Counted from the first letter of the stretch, positions 6,335-15,431 are shown. The stretch: DNA of 15,829 bases from an uncultured Prevotellaceae bacterium (GCA_937900485.1 CALCEL010000117.1:1-15829); one strand, 5' to 3'. Numbers and translations are program-made. The notes: generated from the letters alone by a model not told the origin.

Positions 6335-6934
6335 GTGGATTACAATACAGACAGAAAAAAACTCGTTATGTATGAGTACGGACGCGGAATCCAGCAAATG
6401 GTAGACCATTGTGTCACTATAGAGGACCGCGACGAGCGTACGAGATGTGCATACTCTATCGTGAACACTATGGCTGACATGGTGGAGCATAGCGGTGATG
6501 AGGATGACTTCAGACAGAAACTGTGGAATCACTTGGCAAGGATATCACAGTATAAGCTGGACGTGGATTTTCCAGTGGAGATTGAGGCTGAGTCTGACGA
6601 GGACAAGAAGAGGCAGCGCATTGCCTATCCGCAGCGACGCATCCGACGTCGACACTATGGAGCAATACTCGAGTCATTGACAAAGAAGGTCATGGAAATT
6701 GAGGATGAGGATATGCGGGAGGAACTGGCTGAGCAGGTGGCTAACCAGATGAAGAGAAGCTTGGCTTATTGGGATATCGACGTGATGAGCGACGCCAAGG
6801 TGGCGGAGGATTTAGCGGACTATACTGACGGAATGATACAGCTCGACCCTGATAAGTTCCAGTTTGTGTCTGACGGCGAGCTGCTCAGTAACCTTATATC
6901 TACGTCAATAACCAAGAAAAAGAAGAAAAAGTAA
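6335..6934 (+). CDS. DUF4290 family protein, function unknown
   Basis: A 199-residue protein matching the Bacteroidota-specific DUF4290 family, which I recognise from the start MDYNTDRKKLVMYEYGRGIQ and the EDRDERTRCAYSIV block (30-43). The protein is highly charged, with no signal peptide or membrane segment, so it should be cytosolic. Helix-rich acidic blocks (84-92, 121-131) flank an Arg cluster RRIRRRHYG (101-109). It ends in a run of lysines, KKKKKK (194-199), that suggests contact with nucleic acid or membrane; this is inference only. The start is GTG, preceded by GGAGGGAG about 15 bases upstream, and the family N-terminus supports this codon. It lies 20 bp before murA and is usually found with murA and rimM in this phylum, hinting at a link to envelope or translation. 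Its molecular function is not known to me. Confidence 0.88.
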   Translation: MDYNTDRKKLVMYEYGRGIQQMVDHCVTIEDRDERTRCAYSIVNTMADMVEHSGDEDDFRQKLWNHLARISQYKLDVDFPVEIEAESDEDKKRQRIAYPQRRIRRRHYGAILESLTKKVMEIEDEDMREELAEQVANQMKRSLAYWDIDVMSDAKVAEDLADYTDGMIQLDPDKFQFVSDGELLSNLISTSITKKKKKK

Positions 6935-6954
6935 CACGGATATAATTACTGATA

Positions 6955-8262
6955 ATGGGACAATTCATTATTGAGGGCGGTAATAAGCTGCATGGCTCGA
7001 TAACACCGCAAGGAGCAAAGAACGAGGCTTTGCAGATTCTCAGCGCCACCCTACTCACGAGCGAACCTGTGGTGGTCAGGAACATACCAGATATTCTGGA
7101 TGTGAATAACCTTATCAATCTCATGAGTAAGATGGGAGTTAAGGTGATGAGGATCGGTGCCAACAGCTGGCAGTTTCAGGCTGACGCTCTCGACATGGAA
7201 TTCATGAGAAGCGTCGAGTTTGTGAAAAGCTGTAGCGCACTTCGTGGGTCTATATTGTTGCTTGGCCCGCAATTGGCCCGTTTTCACAGGGCGTGTGTGG
7301 CTAAGCCGGGCGGAGACCAGATAGGACGCAGACGTCTCGACACGCACTTCATCGGTATCCGTGAGCTGGGCGCTAAGTTTAATTACAACGAGGAAAAGAG
7401 TGTTTACGAGATTGACGCCAATCAGCTGAAAGGCAAGTATATGCTGCTTGATGAGGCTTCTGTTACGGGTACGGCGAATATTATTATGACGGCTGTCATG
7501 GCGGAAGGTGTGACAACCATCTATAACGCAGCCTGTGAGCCGTATATCCAACAGCTGTGTAAGATGCTCAACAAAATGGGCGCCAAGATAACTGGCATAG
7601 CGTCAAATCTCATTACCATAGAGGGAGTGAGTGAGTTGCGCGGATGTGAGCACACGATATTGCCGGACATGATAGAGGTGGGCTCATTCATCGGAATGGC
7701 TGCTATGACTGGTAGTGAGCTGACGATTAAGAATGTGTCTTATGATGACCTTGGCATCATACCTTCTATGTTCAGAAGACTCGGAATAACGGTGGAACGT
7801 AAGGGCGATGATATTTATATTCCTCAACATGAGCATTATGAGGTGGAGTCGTTTATGGACGGCAGCATCATGTCGTTCGCGGATGCGCCGTGGCCTGGAC
7901 TCACTCCAGACTTATTGAGTGTCATTCTTGTAGTCGCCACACAGGCAAAGGGTAGTGTGCTCATACACCAGAAAATGTTTGAGAGCAGACTGTTCTTCGT
8001 CGACAAGCTCATAGATATGGGAGCGCAGATTATATTGTGCGACCCGCACAGGGCAGTGGTCATCGGACATGATAATCAGTTCAAACTGCACGGCTCAAGA
8101 ATGTCATCACCTGATATCAGAGCCGGTATTGCCCTGCTGATAGCAGCCATGAGTGCCAAGGGTACCAGCATTATCAGCAACATAGAGCAGATTGACCGAG
8201 GATATGAGAATATTGAACAGAGACTTACGGCTTTGGGCGCATCGATAAAGAGAATAAACTAA
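6955..8262 (+). CDS. murA: UDP-N-acetylglucosamine 1-carboxyvinyltransferase (MurA)
   Basis: Catalyses the first committed step of peptidoglycan synthesis in the cytosol: transfer of enolpyruvate from PEP to UDP-GlcNAc. The 435-residue length is slightly longer than the roughly 419 of E. coli MurA. The conserved PQGAKNEAL has Lys22, matching catalytic K22. The active-site loop reads KPGGDQIGRRRLDTHF (117-132). Its Asp121 takes the place of E. coli Cys115, the residue alkylated by fosfomycin, so the enzyme should be insensitive to that drug, as known for other Asp-type MurA proteins. TPDLLS (317-322) and SPDIRAG (385-391) supply the later Asp and Arg of the site. AACEPYIQQL (192-201) and ENIEQRL (418-424) are typical. 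ATG start, 20 bp after the DUF4290 gene and 17 bp before rimM. Confidence 0.97.
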   Translation: MGQFIIEGGNKLHGSITPQGAKNEALQILSATLLTSEPVVVRNIPDILDVNNLINLMSKMGVKVMRIGANSWQFQADALDMEFMRSVEFVKSCSALRGSILLLGPQLARFHRACVAKPGGDQIGRRRLDTHFIGIRELGAKFNYNEEKSVYEIDANQLKGKYMLLDEASVTGTANIIMTAVMAEGVTTIYNAACEPYIQQLCKMLNKMGAKITGIASNLITIEGVSELRGCEHTILPDMIEVGSFIGMAAMTGSELTIKNVSYDDLGIIPSMFRRLGITVERKGDDIYIPQHEHYEVESFMDGSIMSFADAPWPGLTPDLLSVILVVATQAKGSVLIHQKMFESRLFFVDKLIDMGAQIILCDPHRAVVIGHDNQFKLHGSRMSSPDIRAGIALLIAAMSAKGTSIISNIEQIDRGYENIEQRLTALGASIKRIN

Positions 8263-8279
8263 ACTTATCGTGTTTCGTT

Positions 8280-8804
8280 ATGATAAGACAGGATGAAGTT
8301 TATCAGATAGGTAAAATAACCAAGTCACACGGATTGAATGGTGAGGTCAACTTTAACTTCACGGATGATATTTTCGACAAGGCAGACGTTGATTATCTAA
8401 TATGTGACGTTGATGGTATATTAGTGCCTTTTTTCATTGAGGAGTACAGGTTTAAGAGTGACACTACGGCGCTCATGAAGTTTATTGACCTGGATTCTGC
8501 TGACGATGTGCGTTTCCTTGTCGGCTCGGACGTGTTCATAGAGAAAGAGTACGTCAGTGAGTTGGATGAGGATGAGGTGTCTCTTAACTTTTTCGTCGGC
8601 TTCACGATGGTGGACGGTGACAGTGGGGAGGACATCGGAGAGATTGTGGATATAGATGATAATACGGAGAACTGGCTTTTTATCGTGAGGAGAAAGGATG
8701 GAACGGAGGTGATGATACCTGCTCACGAGGAGTTTATCGACTCCATAGACAGGGACAACAGGGTGATGACCATGGATTTGCCGTTAGGTCTTCTTGAATT
8801 GTAA
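8280..8804 (+). CDS. rimM: 16S rRNA processing protein RimM
   Basis: Assembly factor that binds ribosomal protein S19 and helps mature the 30S head domain. The 174 residues show the two expected domains. The N-terminal beta-barrel begins at GKITKSHGLNGEV (11-23). The C-terminal PRC-barrel runs from about residue 103, with NWLFIVRRKDGTEVMIPA followed by the FIDSIDRDNR block and the family ending LPLGLLEL. The protein is very acidic (about 44 Asp/Glu against 13 Lys/Arg), as RimM proteins usually are. It is normal length with an ATG start and lies 9 bp before dxr with AAGG as a short Shine-Dalgarno for that gene. In many bacteria rimM sits with trmD and rpsP; here it follows murA, an order common in Bacteroidota. 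Confidence 0.93.
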   Translation: MIRQDEVYQIGKITKSHGLNGEVNFNFTDDIFDKADVDYLICDVDGILVPFFIEEYRFKSDTTALMKFIDLDSADDVRFLVGSDVFIEKEYVSELDEDEVSLNFFVGFTMVDGDSGEDIGEIVDIDDNTENWLFIVRRKDGTEVMIPAHEEFIDSIDRDNRVMTMDLPLGLLEL

Positions 8805-8813
8805 TAAGGTGTT

Positions 8814-9953
8814 ATGAAGAGAATATGTATTTTAGGCTCAACCGGTAGTATCGGTACACAAGCTTTGCAGGTTATCGAGCAGCACAGTGACTTGTATGAG
8901 GCATACGTGCTGACAGCATATAACAACACTGAACTGATTATCGAGCAAGCGCGTAAGTTCAAACCGGAGTCTGTGGTTATCGCCAACGAGGATAACTATG
9001 GCGTGGTGAAGGATGCGTTGGCAGACCTTCCCATCAAGGTGTATGCGGGCAAGAAGGCACTGTGCGATGTGGTCAGAGACCAGAACGTGGATATAGTGCT
9101 TGCCTCCATGGTGGGATTTGCGGGACTGGAGCCAACCATAGCCGCTATCAAGGCGGGAAAGACGATAGCCCTTGCTAACAAGGAGACATTAGTGGTGGCG
9201 GGTGACCTCATCACCAGGTTAGCGGAGGAGTACAAGACTCCTATTCTTCCGGTTGACTCCGAGCACTCAGCCATCTTCCAGTGTCTTGAGCCAGGTAATG
9301 AGATAGACAAGATATTGCTGACGTGCAGTGGAGGACCTTTCCGACGCATGAGCATGAGTCAGCTGGAGACAGTGACTAAGAGTGACGCTCTCGCCCATCC
9401 GACATGGAATATGGGAGCTAAGATAACCATAGACTCTGCCACGTTGATGAATAAGGGCTTCGAGGTAATCGAGGCCAGATGGTTGTTTGGTGTCAAACCG
9501 GAGGATATACAGGTGGTGGTGCATCCGCAGAGCGTGATACATTCTGCGGTGCAGTTTGTAGATGGTGCCGTAAAGGCGCAGCTCGGCGTGCCTGACATGC
9601 GTCTGCCTATACAGTATGCGTTCTCTTATCCCAAGCGCTTGCCGCTTGCCGGTGAGCGTCTCGACCTGTTCAGCATTCGTGACCTGATGTTTGAGAAGCC
9701 AGACATGGAACGTTTCCCTTGTTTGTCTTTGGCTTATGATGCATTGGCGGCAGGAGGCAATATGCCATGTGTGCTTAACGCGGCCAACGAGGTGGTCAAC
9801 AGGGCGTTCATCGAGGAGAAAATATCGTTTGTGAGAATGAGCGAGGTCATACGCAAGACAATGTCAAAGGTGGAGCTGGTTAAGGACTGCACGCTGGAGA
9901 CTTATCTCGAGACAGACAGACTGTCGAGAGCCATTGCGGCTGAGATGATTTAA
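8814..9953 (+). CDS. dxr: 1-deoxy-D-xylulose 5-phosphate reductoisomerase (Dxr/IspC)
   Basis: Second enzyme of the MEP pathway: rearranges and reduces DXP to 2-C-methylerythritol 4-phosphate with NADPH and a divalent metal, in the cytosol. It feeds undecaprenyl phosphate needed for MurA-derived wall precursors. The 379-residue length is normal. The NADPH-binding GSTGSIG is at 8-14 and ALANKETLV at 119-127. Metal ligands Asp148 and Glu150 sit in VDSEHSAIFQ, and Glu217 follows Asn213-Lys214 in MNKGFEVIEA. SGGPFR (172-177) and HPQSVIHS (237-244) belong to the substrate site. The C-terminal helical domain with LNAANEVVNRAF (321-332) is intact. All expected catalytic residues are present. Confidence 0.97.
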   Translation: MKRICILGSTGSIGTQALQVIEQHSDLYEAYVLTAYNNTELIIEQARKFKPESVVIANEDNYGVVKDALADLPIKVYAGKKALCDVVRDQNVDIVLASMVGFAGLEPTIAAIKAGKTIALANKETLVVAGDLITRLAEEYKTPILPVDSEHSAIFQCLEPGNEIDKILLTCSGGPFRRMSMSQLETVTKSDALAHPTWNMGAKITIDSATLMNKGFEVIEARWLFGVKPEDIQVVVHPQSVIHSAVQFVDGAVKAQLGVPDMRLPIQYAFSYPKRLPLAGERLDLFSIRDLMFEKPDMERFPCLSLAYDALAAGGNMPCVLNAANEVVNRAFIEEKISFVRMSEVIRKTMSKVELVKDCTLETYLETDRLSRAIAAEMI

Positions 9954-9998
9954 GAGATAAAATCAGATAAATGAAATAAACCGAAAAAAGAAGATATT

Positions 9999-11426
9999 TT
10001 GGAATCAAGAATTTTAGAGATACTGATACAGGGAGGGCAGTTGATCACTGCTTTGTCTTTATTGGTCATACTTCATGAGGGCGGACATTTCCTGTTTGCC
10101 AAGCTTTTCCGTGCGAGAGTGGAGAAGTTCTACCTTTTCTTTGACTACAAGTTCAGCATTTTCAGTACCTATTCAAACTGGTTCAGGAAACTGATTGGTA
10201 AGGCGCCAGTCCCTAAAAATGAGAATGGTGAGTACGAGTATCAGGGTACAGAGTACGGTGTGGGATGGATTCCTCTAGGAGGTTATGTGAAGATCTCCGG
10301 AATGATCGACGAGTCGATGGACAAGGAGCAGATGAAGCAGCCGCCTCAGCCGTGGGAGTTCCGTACTAAGCCGGCATGGCAGAGACTGTTTATCATGCTC
10401 GGAGGTGTGCTGATGAATTTCCTCACAGCCTTCGTGATTTACGCCATGGTGCTGTTTACTTGGGGTAGGACATACGTGAAAAGCACAGACATGGAGTACG
10501 GAATGAAGTTCTCTAATGAGGCTAAGAACGACGGCTTCAAGGATGGAGATATTATCATTAAGATTGACGACGCAATAGTAGAGAGCTGGGACGGCAGAAA
10601 ACTTCAGGATATCTCTAACGCCAAGACTGTCACTGTCTTGAGAGATGGTGGTGAGATGGTGATAAGCATGCCTGAGGATATGAGTCTGCTTGATATGCTC
10701 GAGCAGGAGCCGCTCTACGCTAGTGTGCGTCTGCCTATGCTGATTGACAGTGTGTGTCCAGGCATGCCTGCGGATAAGGCAGGACTGAAAAAAGGTGACA
10801 GGATTACGGCTATCAATGGAAAAACCGTGGGAGACTTCAATGACTTCCAGTATCAGCTGCTCGTCTTGCAGGACGTGTTGTCAGAGAACTCCACTCATGC
10901 CGACTCCTTGAGGCAAAGGACCGTGACACTTGTCGTGAACGGAACTGACACCGTCAAGACAGTGCTGACAGAGTCTTTCGTCCTCGGTTTCAAGAATCAT
11001 GAGCCATACGCCGATAAAATCACAACGAAGAAATACGGATTCATCGAGTCTTTCCCGGCCGGTGTGAAGCTGGGATGGGAGACAATGGTCAGCTACGTTG
11101 ACCAGCTCAAGTACTTGTTCACTCAAAAAGGTGTACGTAGCGTGGGCGGTTTCATAGGAATAGGTAAAATCTTCGCTCCTGTATGGGATTGGTATAAGTT
11201 TTGGATGATGACGGCGTTTCTGAGTGTGGCGCTGGGTGTCATGAATCTCTTGCCTATACCTGCCCTTGACGGCGGACATGCCATCATCACGTTTTTTGAG
11301 ATGCTTACAGGCAAGAAGCCAAGTGAGAAATTCCTTGAGAGAATACAGATTGTAGGCATGTGGTTGCTGCTGGCGTTGATGTTGCTGGCAAACATCAACG
11401 ACGTGCTGAGGCTGTTTGGAGTGTAA
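9999..11426 (+). CDS. rseP: Site-2 zinc metalloprotease RseP (M50B family)
   Basis: Inner-membrane intramembrane protease; the family cuts anti-sigma factors or leftover signal peptides within the bilayer. The 475 residues contain the zinc motif HEGGH (26-30) in the first membrane helix, and MNLLPIPALDGGH (415-427) in the third helix with the third zinc ligand Asp424. Other membrane segments lie near 131-153 and 452-465. Two PDZ-like domains fill the periplasmic part, about 160-225 and 248-330; the second carries PADKAGLKKGDRITAING. The start is TTG at 9999: the only upstream ATG (9971) hits a stop after two codons, and internal Met codons would lose the HEGGH helix. It lies 45 bp after dxr. 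The substrate here is unknown. Confidence 0.95.
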   Translation: MESRILEILIQGGQLITALSLLVILHEGGHFLFAKLFRARVEKFYLFFDYKFSIFSTYSNWFRKLIGKAPVPKNENGEYEYQGTEYGVGWIPLGGYVKISGMIDESMDKEQMKQPPQPWEFRTKPAWQRLFIMLGGVLMNFLTAFVIYAMVLFTWGRTYVKSTDMEYGMKFSNEAKNDGFKDGDIIIKIDDAIVESWDGRKLQDISNAKTVTVLRDGGEMVISMPEDMSLLDMLEQEPLYASVRLPMLIDSVCPGMPADKAGLKKGDRITAINGKTVGDFNDFQYQLLVLQDVLSENSTHADSLRQRTVTLVVNGTDTVKTVLTESFVLGFKNHEPYADKITTKKYGFIESFPAGVKLGWETMVSYVDQLKYLFTQKGVRSVGGFIGIGKIFAPVWDWYKFWMMTAFLSVALGVMNLLPIPALDGGHAIITFFEMLTGKKPSEKFLERIQIVGMWLLLALMLLANINDVLRLFGV

Positions 11427-11456
11427 GTGAACGTATTAATAATGTGTTGACGTAAG

Positions 11457-12077
11457 ATGAAGATATTAGCTGTTGGCATGAATTATGCCGAACATAATAA
11501 AGAACTCAACGGCGACGTGAAGCTGCCTGCTGAACCAGTTATTTTCACAAAGCAGGAGAGTTCGTTGCTGAGAGACCACAAGCCGTTCTTCGTGCCAGAC
11601 TTCGCCGAGAGGTTTGACTACGAGACGGAGATTGTCGTTAAGATTGCTCATGTGGGTAAAGACATCAGTGAGCGCTTCGCCCATAAGTATTACAATGAGA
11701 TCACCGTCGGCATAGACTTCACGGCTCGTGACTTGCAGCGCAAACTTGTTGAGAAGGGATATCCGTGGGATATATGCAAAGGTTTTGACGGCAGTGCGGC
11801 TGTCGGCGAGTTCGTCAGTCTTGACGAGGTGGGAGGTGACGTGCAGAACATCAGCTTCCATCTCGAAAAGAACGGAGTGCGTGTGCAGGAAGGCTGCACG
11901 AGAGACATGATATTCAGTGTTGATAAGATTGTGTCTTATTGCAGTAGGTTCTTCACGTTGAAAACTGGTGACCTGATCTTCACGGGCACACCAGTGGGCG
12001 TGGGTCCGGTTAAGGAGAATGACGTGCTTGAGGGATTCATAGGAGATACAAAAGTCTTAAAGCAGAAGATTAAGTAA
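11457..12077 (+). CDS. Fumarylacetoacetate hydrolase family protein
   Basis: A 206-residue single-domain member of the FAH superfamily, the small type related to FAHD1/YcgM, which cleave or decarboxylate 3-acylpyruvates or oxaloacetate using Mg or Mn. The expected metal ligands are present: Glu56 and Glu58 in FDYETEIVV, and Asp87 in GIDFTARDLQ. The substrate loop KGFDGSAAVG (108-117) and the family ending GDLIFTGTPVGVGPV (171-185) are intact. The start is MKILAVGMNYAEHNKE, the usual pattern in this family. It lies 30 bp after rseP, and its TAA is directly followed by the porU ATG, so the two are translationally close. The true substrate cannot be named from sequence, and a direct role in type IX secretion is not implied by the context alone. 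Confidence 0.92.
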   Translation: MKILAVGMNYAEHNKELNGDVKLPAEPVIFTKQESSLLRDHKPFFVPDFAERFDYETEIVVKIAHVGKDISERFAHKYYNEITVGIDFTARDLQRKLVEKGYPWDICKGFDGSAAVGEFVSLDEVGGDVQNISFHLEKNGVRVQEGCTRDMIFSVDKIVSYCSRFFTLKTGDLIFTGTPVGVGPVKENDVLEGFIGDTKVLKQKIK

Positions 12078-15000
12078 ATGACATACAGGATACTCTTTTT
12101 GCTGACGTTCGTGTCGTTTCAGCTTTTCGGAAGTGCCCAGTCTTCGAGGTACGCAGACAACTCTGTGCTGTCTTCAGGGAAGTGGGTTAAGATTCGTGTC
12201 AGCGATGAGGGAGTCTACCAGCTTACAAAAGATAAGCTTAAGGCTATGGGCTTCAGCAATCCTGACAATGTGAGACTGTACGGCTACAATATGCCGGTAT
12301 TGCCTGAGACGTCCATTCAGGACGTCTATGACGATCTCGTGGAGATTCCCTTGTACAGGATAGCGTCCAAGGGGACGTTGCTGTTCTATTCCTATGGTGT
12401 CACGGAGTGGACAAGAGACGGCGAGTACCTTACCACATTCAGTCATTTCAACAACCCGTACAGCAACTATGTCTATTACTTCCTGACAGAGAGTACTGAC
12501 CAGCCCCCGGCATCGTTTGAGCAGATCGACGCCGCGTACACAGGTACGATGACACAGACCACCACCTATGCTCATAGCATAGTGGAGAATGACGCGTATT
12601 CTTTTCTTAACTGTGGACGTACCTTCTACGAGAGCTATGACTTTGCCAACGGTAACAGCAAGTCTTATGTCGTCTCACTGCCGGGGAATGACGGCGGTGA
12701 CGTCAATTTACACGTGAAGTTTGCGGCGGCCGGCTCGTCAGCTTCCCGTCTTTATGTTTATGCCGGCTCAACACTGTTGGACTCAGTGTATTATCATTAC
12801 ATTGGCGGCTCAGGCTCATATCAGTATGAGTACGCCGCGGATAATATGTCAGAGGTCTCCGTCAATGGTTACGAGTCCAAGTCGATGGTCATCACCCTGC
12901 GGCATCAGAGAACCAGCGGCACGACAGGACATCTGGATTATATACAAGCAGACTATGAGAGGTTATTGACCATGTCGGGTGTGAGCTACCTCACATTTTC
13001 TCCGAACACGTCGGGGACTACTGTTTTTGAGGTGTCCGACTGTGACGCTAACACGTCGGTGTGGAATGTCACGACCCCTTATGACAATTACGAGCTGAAA
13101 GGAACATTAGACGGAACGACTTATAAGGTGTTATCTGAAGATGCCGGTTATGCGGAGACTTATGTCGCCGTCAACACCTCGTCTACGTTTCCCGTACCGG
13201 AAGTGGTTGGCGGAGTCACCAACCAGGACCTGCACTCACTCTCTGACATCCAGTTTGTTATTATTGTGCCGTCCAATGGTAATCTGACGTCACAGGCACA
13301 GCGTCTCGCCGATGCTCACACGGCAAAAGATGGTATGAAGTGTCGTGTGGTGACGGCGGAGCAGGTCTATAACGAGTTTTCCTCCGGCACTCCTGACGCC
13401 ACGGCGTACAGACGTTTCATGAAGATGCTGTACGACAAGTCTGCCGACGGTGTTGGCGATAAGCCGGAGAATCTGTTGCTTTTCGGTGCTTGTGTCTGGG
13501 ATAACAGGTTTGTGACCACGGGACTCACGGGTAAGTCACAGGATGATTACCTCTTGTGTTACGAGTCCGATAAGTCATGGAGTCACACTCAGTCGTACGT
13601 TCTCGAGGAGTATTTCGGACTGCTTGACGACAGCGACGGCTCCAACCCGCCTTATGATGACATTGAGATAGGAGTCGGACGAATACCAGTCACGACAGCT
13701 GGTGAGGCTGAGGGGGTCGTGGATAAGCTTATCTCCTACATCAACAATGACTATGCGGGCGCATGGAAAAACAACGTGTGCTTCCTGGCTGACGACGGTA
13801 ACCTGCAGTCAGACTGTAAGACGCACATGCAGGACTGTGAGGATATCATCGCAAGCATGAAGACCGAGCATCCTGACTTTAAGTATCAGAAGATATACTG
13901 GGACGCGTACACGCAGGAGAAGTCCGCCACTGGAACGTCTTATCCCGGAGTGGAGAGCGACATAGACAAGGTCATGTATGAGGGAGCGTTGATAATGAAC
14001 TACATTGGACACGGTGCCTCATACTGCCTATCTCATGAGCAGGTGATGAAGACGTCAGACTTCCAGGAGTGGAGCTCCCCGAGGATTCCGTTGTGGGTCA
14101 CAGCGGCGTGTGACGTCGTGCCTTTTGACATGAATACTGAGAACATCGGCGTTGAGGCTATCTTGAATCCGGATGGGGCTGCCATGGGATTTATCGGAAC
14201 GGCTCGTACGGTCTACTCCACTTCAAACAAGAAATTATGTAAGAACTTCTATAAGTATGTCTTCGACTCGTACAACGGAAAACGTTATACCATAGGACAG
14301 GCGCTGTCTATAGCCAAAAACAAGACATCGGACAGCTACTCCACACCTTATAATAAGAACCACTTCATACTTATTGGAGATCCGGCGATCACACTGCCAG
14401 AGCCTTCATATAAGGTGGTAGTCGACTCCGTCTACACCTCCTATGGGAAGAGTGGTGACGTGATAAGCGCAGGCGATGTCGTCATCGTCAGTGGTCATGT
14501 GGTGAATGAGAGCAATGACGTTGTCGACGACTTCAGCGGGCTGATCTCTCCTACCATATACGATAATGAGGAGACGGTGACGACCAACGATAACCTCGGA
14601 TATCAAGGAGACAATAAGTTCACGTATGATGACTACACGCGTAAAATCTTCGAAGGTTCCGACAGCATCGTGAACGGTCGCTTCTCATTCTCGTTCCCAG
14701 TGCCGTTGGACAACAACTATAGTGGTGAGAACGGGCTTATCAGCTTATATGCCATAGACAAGAATAAGACACGCGAAGCGAACGGCTCCTTCACTGACTT
14801 CGTCATCGAGGGAACAAGTGAGTACCTGGCTGTCGATACCATCGGACCGTCTATCGTCACATACTTTGTTGACGACGGCGATATTATAGACGGCTCGAAA
14901 GTAAGTGACACACCTACTATATATATAGTGTTGTCTGACTCCAGTGGAATCAACGCCACTGGTAACGGCCTCGGCCACGACATTGTGGCTATCATCGATG

Positions 15001-15344
15001 GTAAAGAGTCCTTGACATACACACTGAACAATTATTACGCCCAGACGGTGGGAGACTATACGTCTGGTACCGTCACCTACACGCTACCGTCGTTGGAGGA
15101 GGGCAGTCATACGATGACGGTGCGCGCCTTTGACACGTATAATAATATGTCGGAGATGAGATACACGTTTGAGGTGATAGAAGGACTGGAGAAGTCGTAT
15201 GAGGTTTATGACTTTGCCGGACGTCTCGTCAGCACGAGTGCCAACTCGAGCCTGCCTGTCGGAGCGTATGTCATGAAGACGATGTATACGTCAAACGGTG
15301 AGGAGGTGCAGCACAGCGTCAAGAAATTCATGATTAGGCAATAA
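12078..15344 (+). CDS. porU: Type IX secretion system C25 sortase PorU
   Basis: Cell-surface cysteine protease of the gingipain (C25) family that removes the C-terminal sorting domain of type IX cargo and attaches the cargo to A-LPS. The 1088 residues start with a signal peptide (about 1-20, cleavage after FGSA). The C25 core shows catalytic His645 in NYIGHG (641-646) and Cys678 in WVTAACDVVPFD (673-684), close to the spacing of known PorU proteins. GDPA (767-770) ends the protease core. Immunoglobulin-like and beta-rich parts follow. The last residues, from YEVYDFAGRL (1041-1050) through LPVGAYVMK to KKFMIRQ, look like a type A sorting domain, as expected since PorU itself uses the system and is held at the surface by PorV. 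The ATG directly follows the stop of the upstream FAH-family gene; porV follows 87 bp later. Confidence 0.95.
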   Translation: MTYRILFLLTFVSFQLFGSAQSSRYADNSVLSSGKWVKIRVSDEGVYQLTKDKLKAMGFSNPDNVRLYGYNMPVLPETSIQDVYDDLVEIPLYRIASKGTLLFYSYGVTEWTRDGEYLTTFSHFNNPYSNYVYYFLTESTDQPPASFEQIDAAYTGTMTQTTTYAHSIVENDAYSFLNCGRTFYESYDFANGNSKSYVVSLPGNDGGDVNLHVKFAAAGSSASRLYVYAGSTLLDSVYYHYIGGSGSYQYEYAADNMSEVSVNGYESKSMVITLRHQRTSGTTGHLDYIQADYERLLTMSGVSYLTFSPNTSGTTVFEVSDCDANTSVWNVTTPYDNYELKGTLDGTTYKVLSEDAGYAETYVAVNTSSTFPVPEVVGGVTNQDLHSLSDIQFVIIVPSNGNLTSQAQRLADAHTAKDGMKCRVVTAEQVYNEFSSGTPDATAYRRFMKMLYDKSADGVGDKPENLLLFGACVWDNRFVTTGLTGKSQDDYLLCYESDKSWSHTQSYVLEEYFGLLDDSDGSNPPYDDIEIGVGRIPVTTAGEAEGVVDKLISYINNDYAGAWKNNVCFLADDGNLQSDCKTHMQDCEDIIASMKTEHPDFKYQKIYWDAYTQEKSATGTSYPGVESDIDKVMYEGALIMNYIGHGASYCLSHEQVMKTSDFQEWSSPRIPLWVTAACDVVPFDMNTENIGVEAILNPDGAAMGFIGTARTVYSTSNKKLCKNFYKYVFDSYNGKRYTIGQALSIAKNKTSDSYSTPYNKNHFILIGDPAITLPEPSYKVVVDSVYTSYGKSGDVISAGDVVIVSGHVVNESNDVVDDFSGLISPTIYDNEETVTTNDNLGYQGDNKFTYDDYTRKIFEGSDSIVNGRFSFSFPVPLDNNYSGENGLISLYAIDKNKTREANGSFTDFVIEGTSEYLAVDTIGPSIVTYFVDDGDIIDGSKVSDTPTIYIVLSDSSGINATGNGLGHDIVAIIDGKESLTYTLNNYYAQTVGDYTSGTVTYTLPSLEEGSHTMTVRAFDTYNNMSEMRYTFEVIEGLEKSYEVYDFAGRLVSTSANSSLPVGAYVMKTMYTSNGEEVQHSVKKFMIRQ

Positions 15345-15431
15345 TTGTGACGTGCGTGCGTTTCTGTATTTGTGGATGTCTCCTTAGAGACTGTTCCGCG
15401 TAATTATTAAAGAATAAGAATAATATAAAAT
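15345..15431 (+). promoter_or_regulatory. porU-porV spacer with a small hairpin and a possible weak promoter
   Basis: The spacer contains TGTATTTG (15365-15372), one base off TAnnTTTG, with a TTG 17 bases upstream (15345-15347). This could give porV its own transcript start. A short hairpin GTCTC/GAGAC (15378-15382 and 15387-15391, 4-base loop) follows, then an A-rich stretch before the porV ATG and no Shine-Dalgarno. All signals are weak; porV may simply be co-transcribed with porU. Confidence 0.3.

Noticed and set aside
7051..7551. 166-codon minus-strand frame inside murA
   Set aside because: Overlaps the catalytic half of a full-length MurA and shows no motif of its own.
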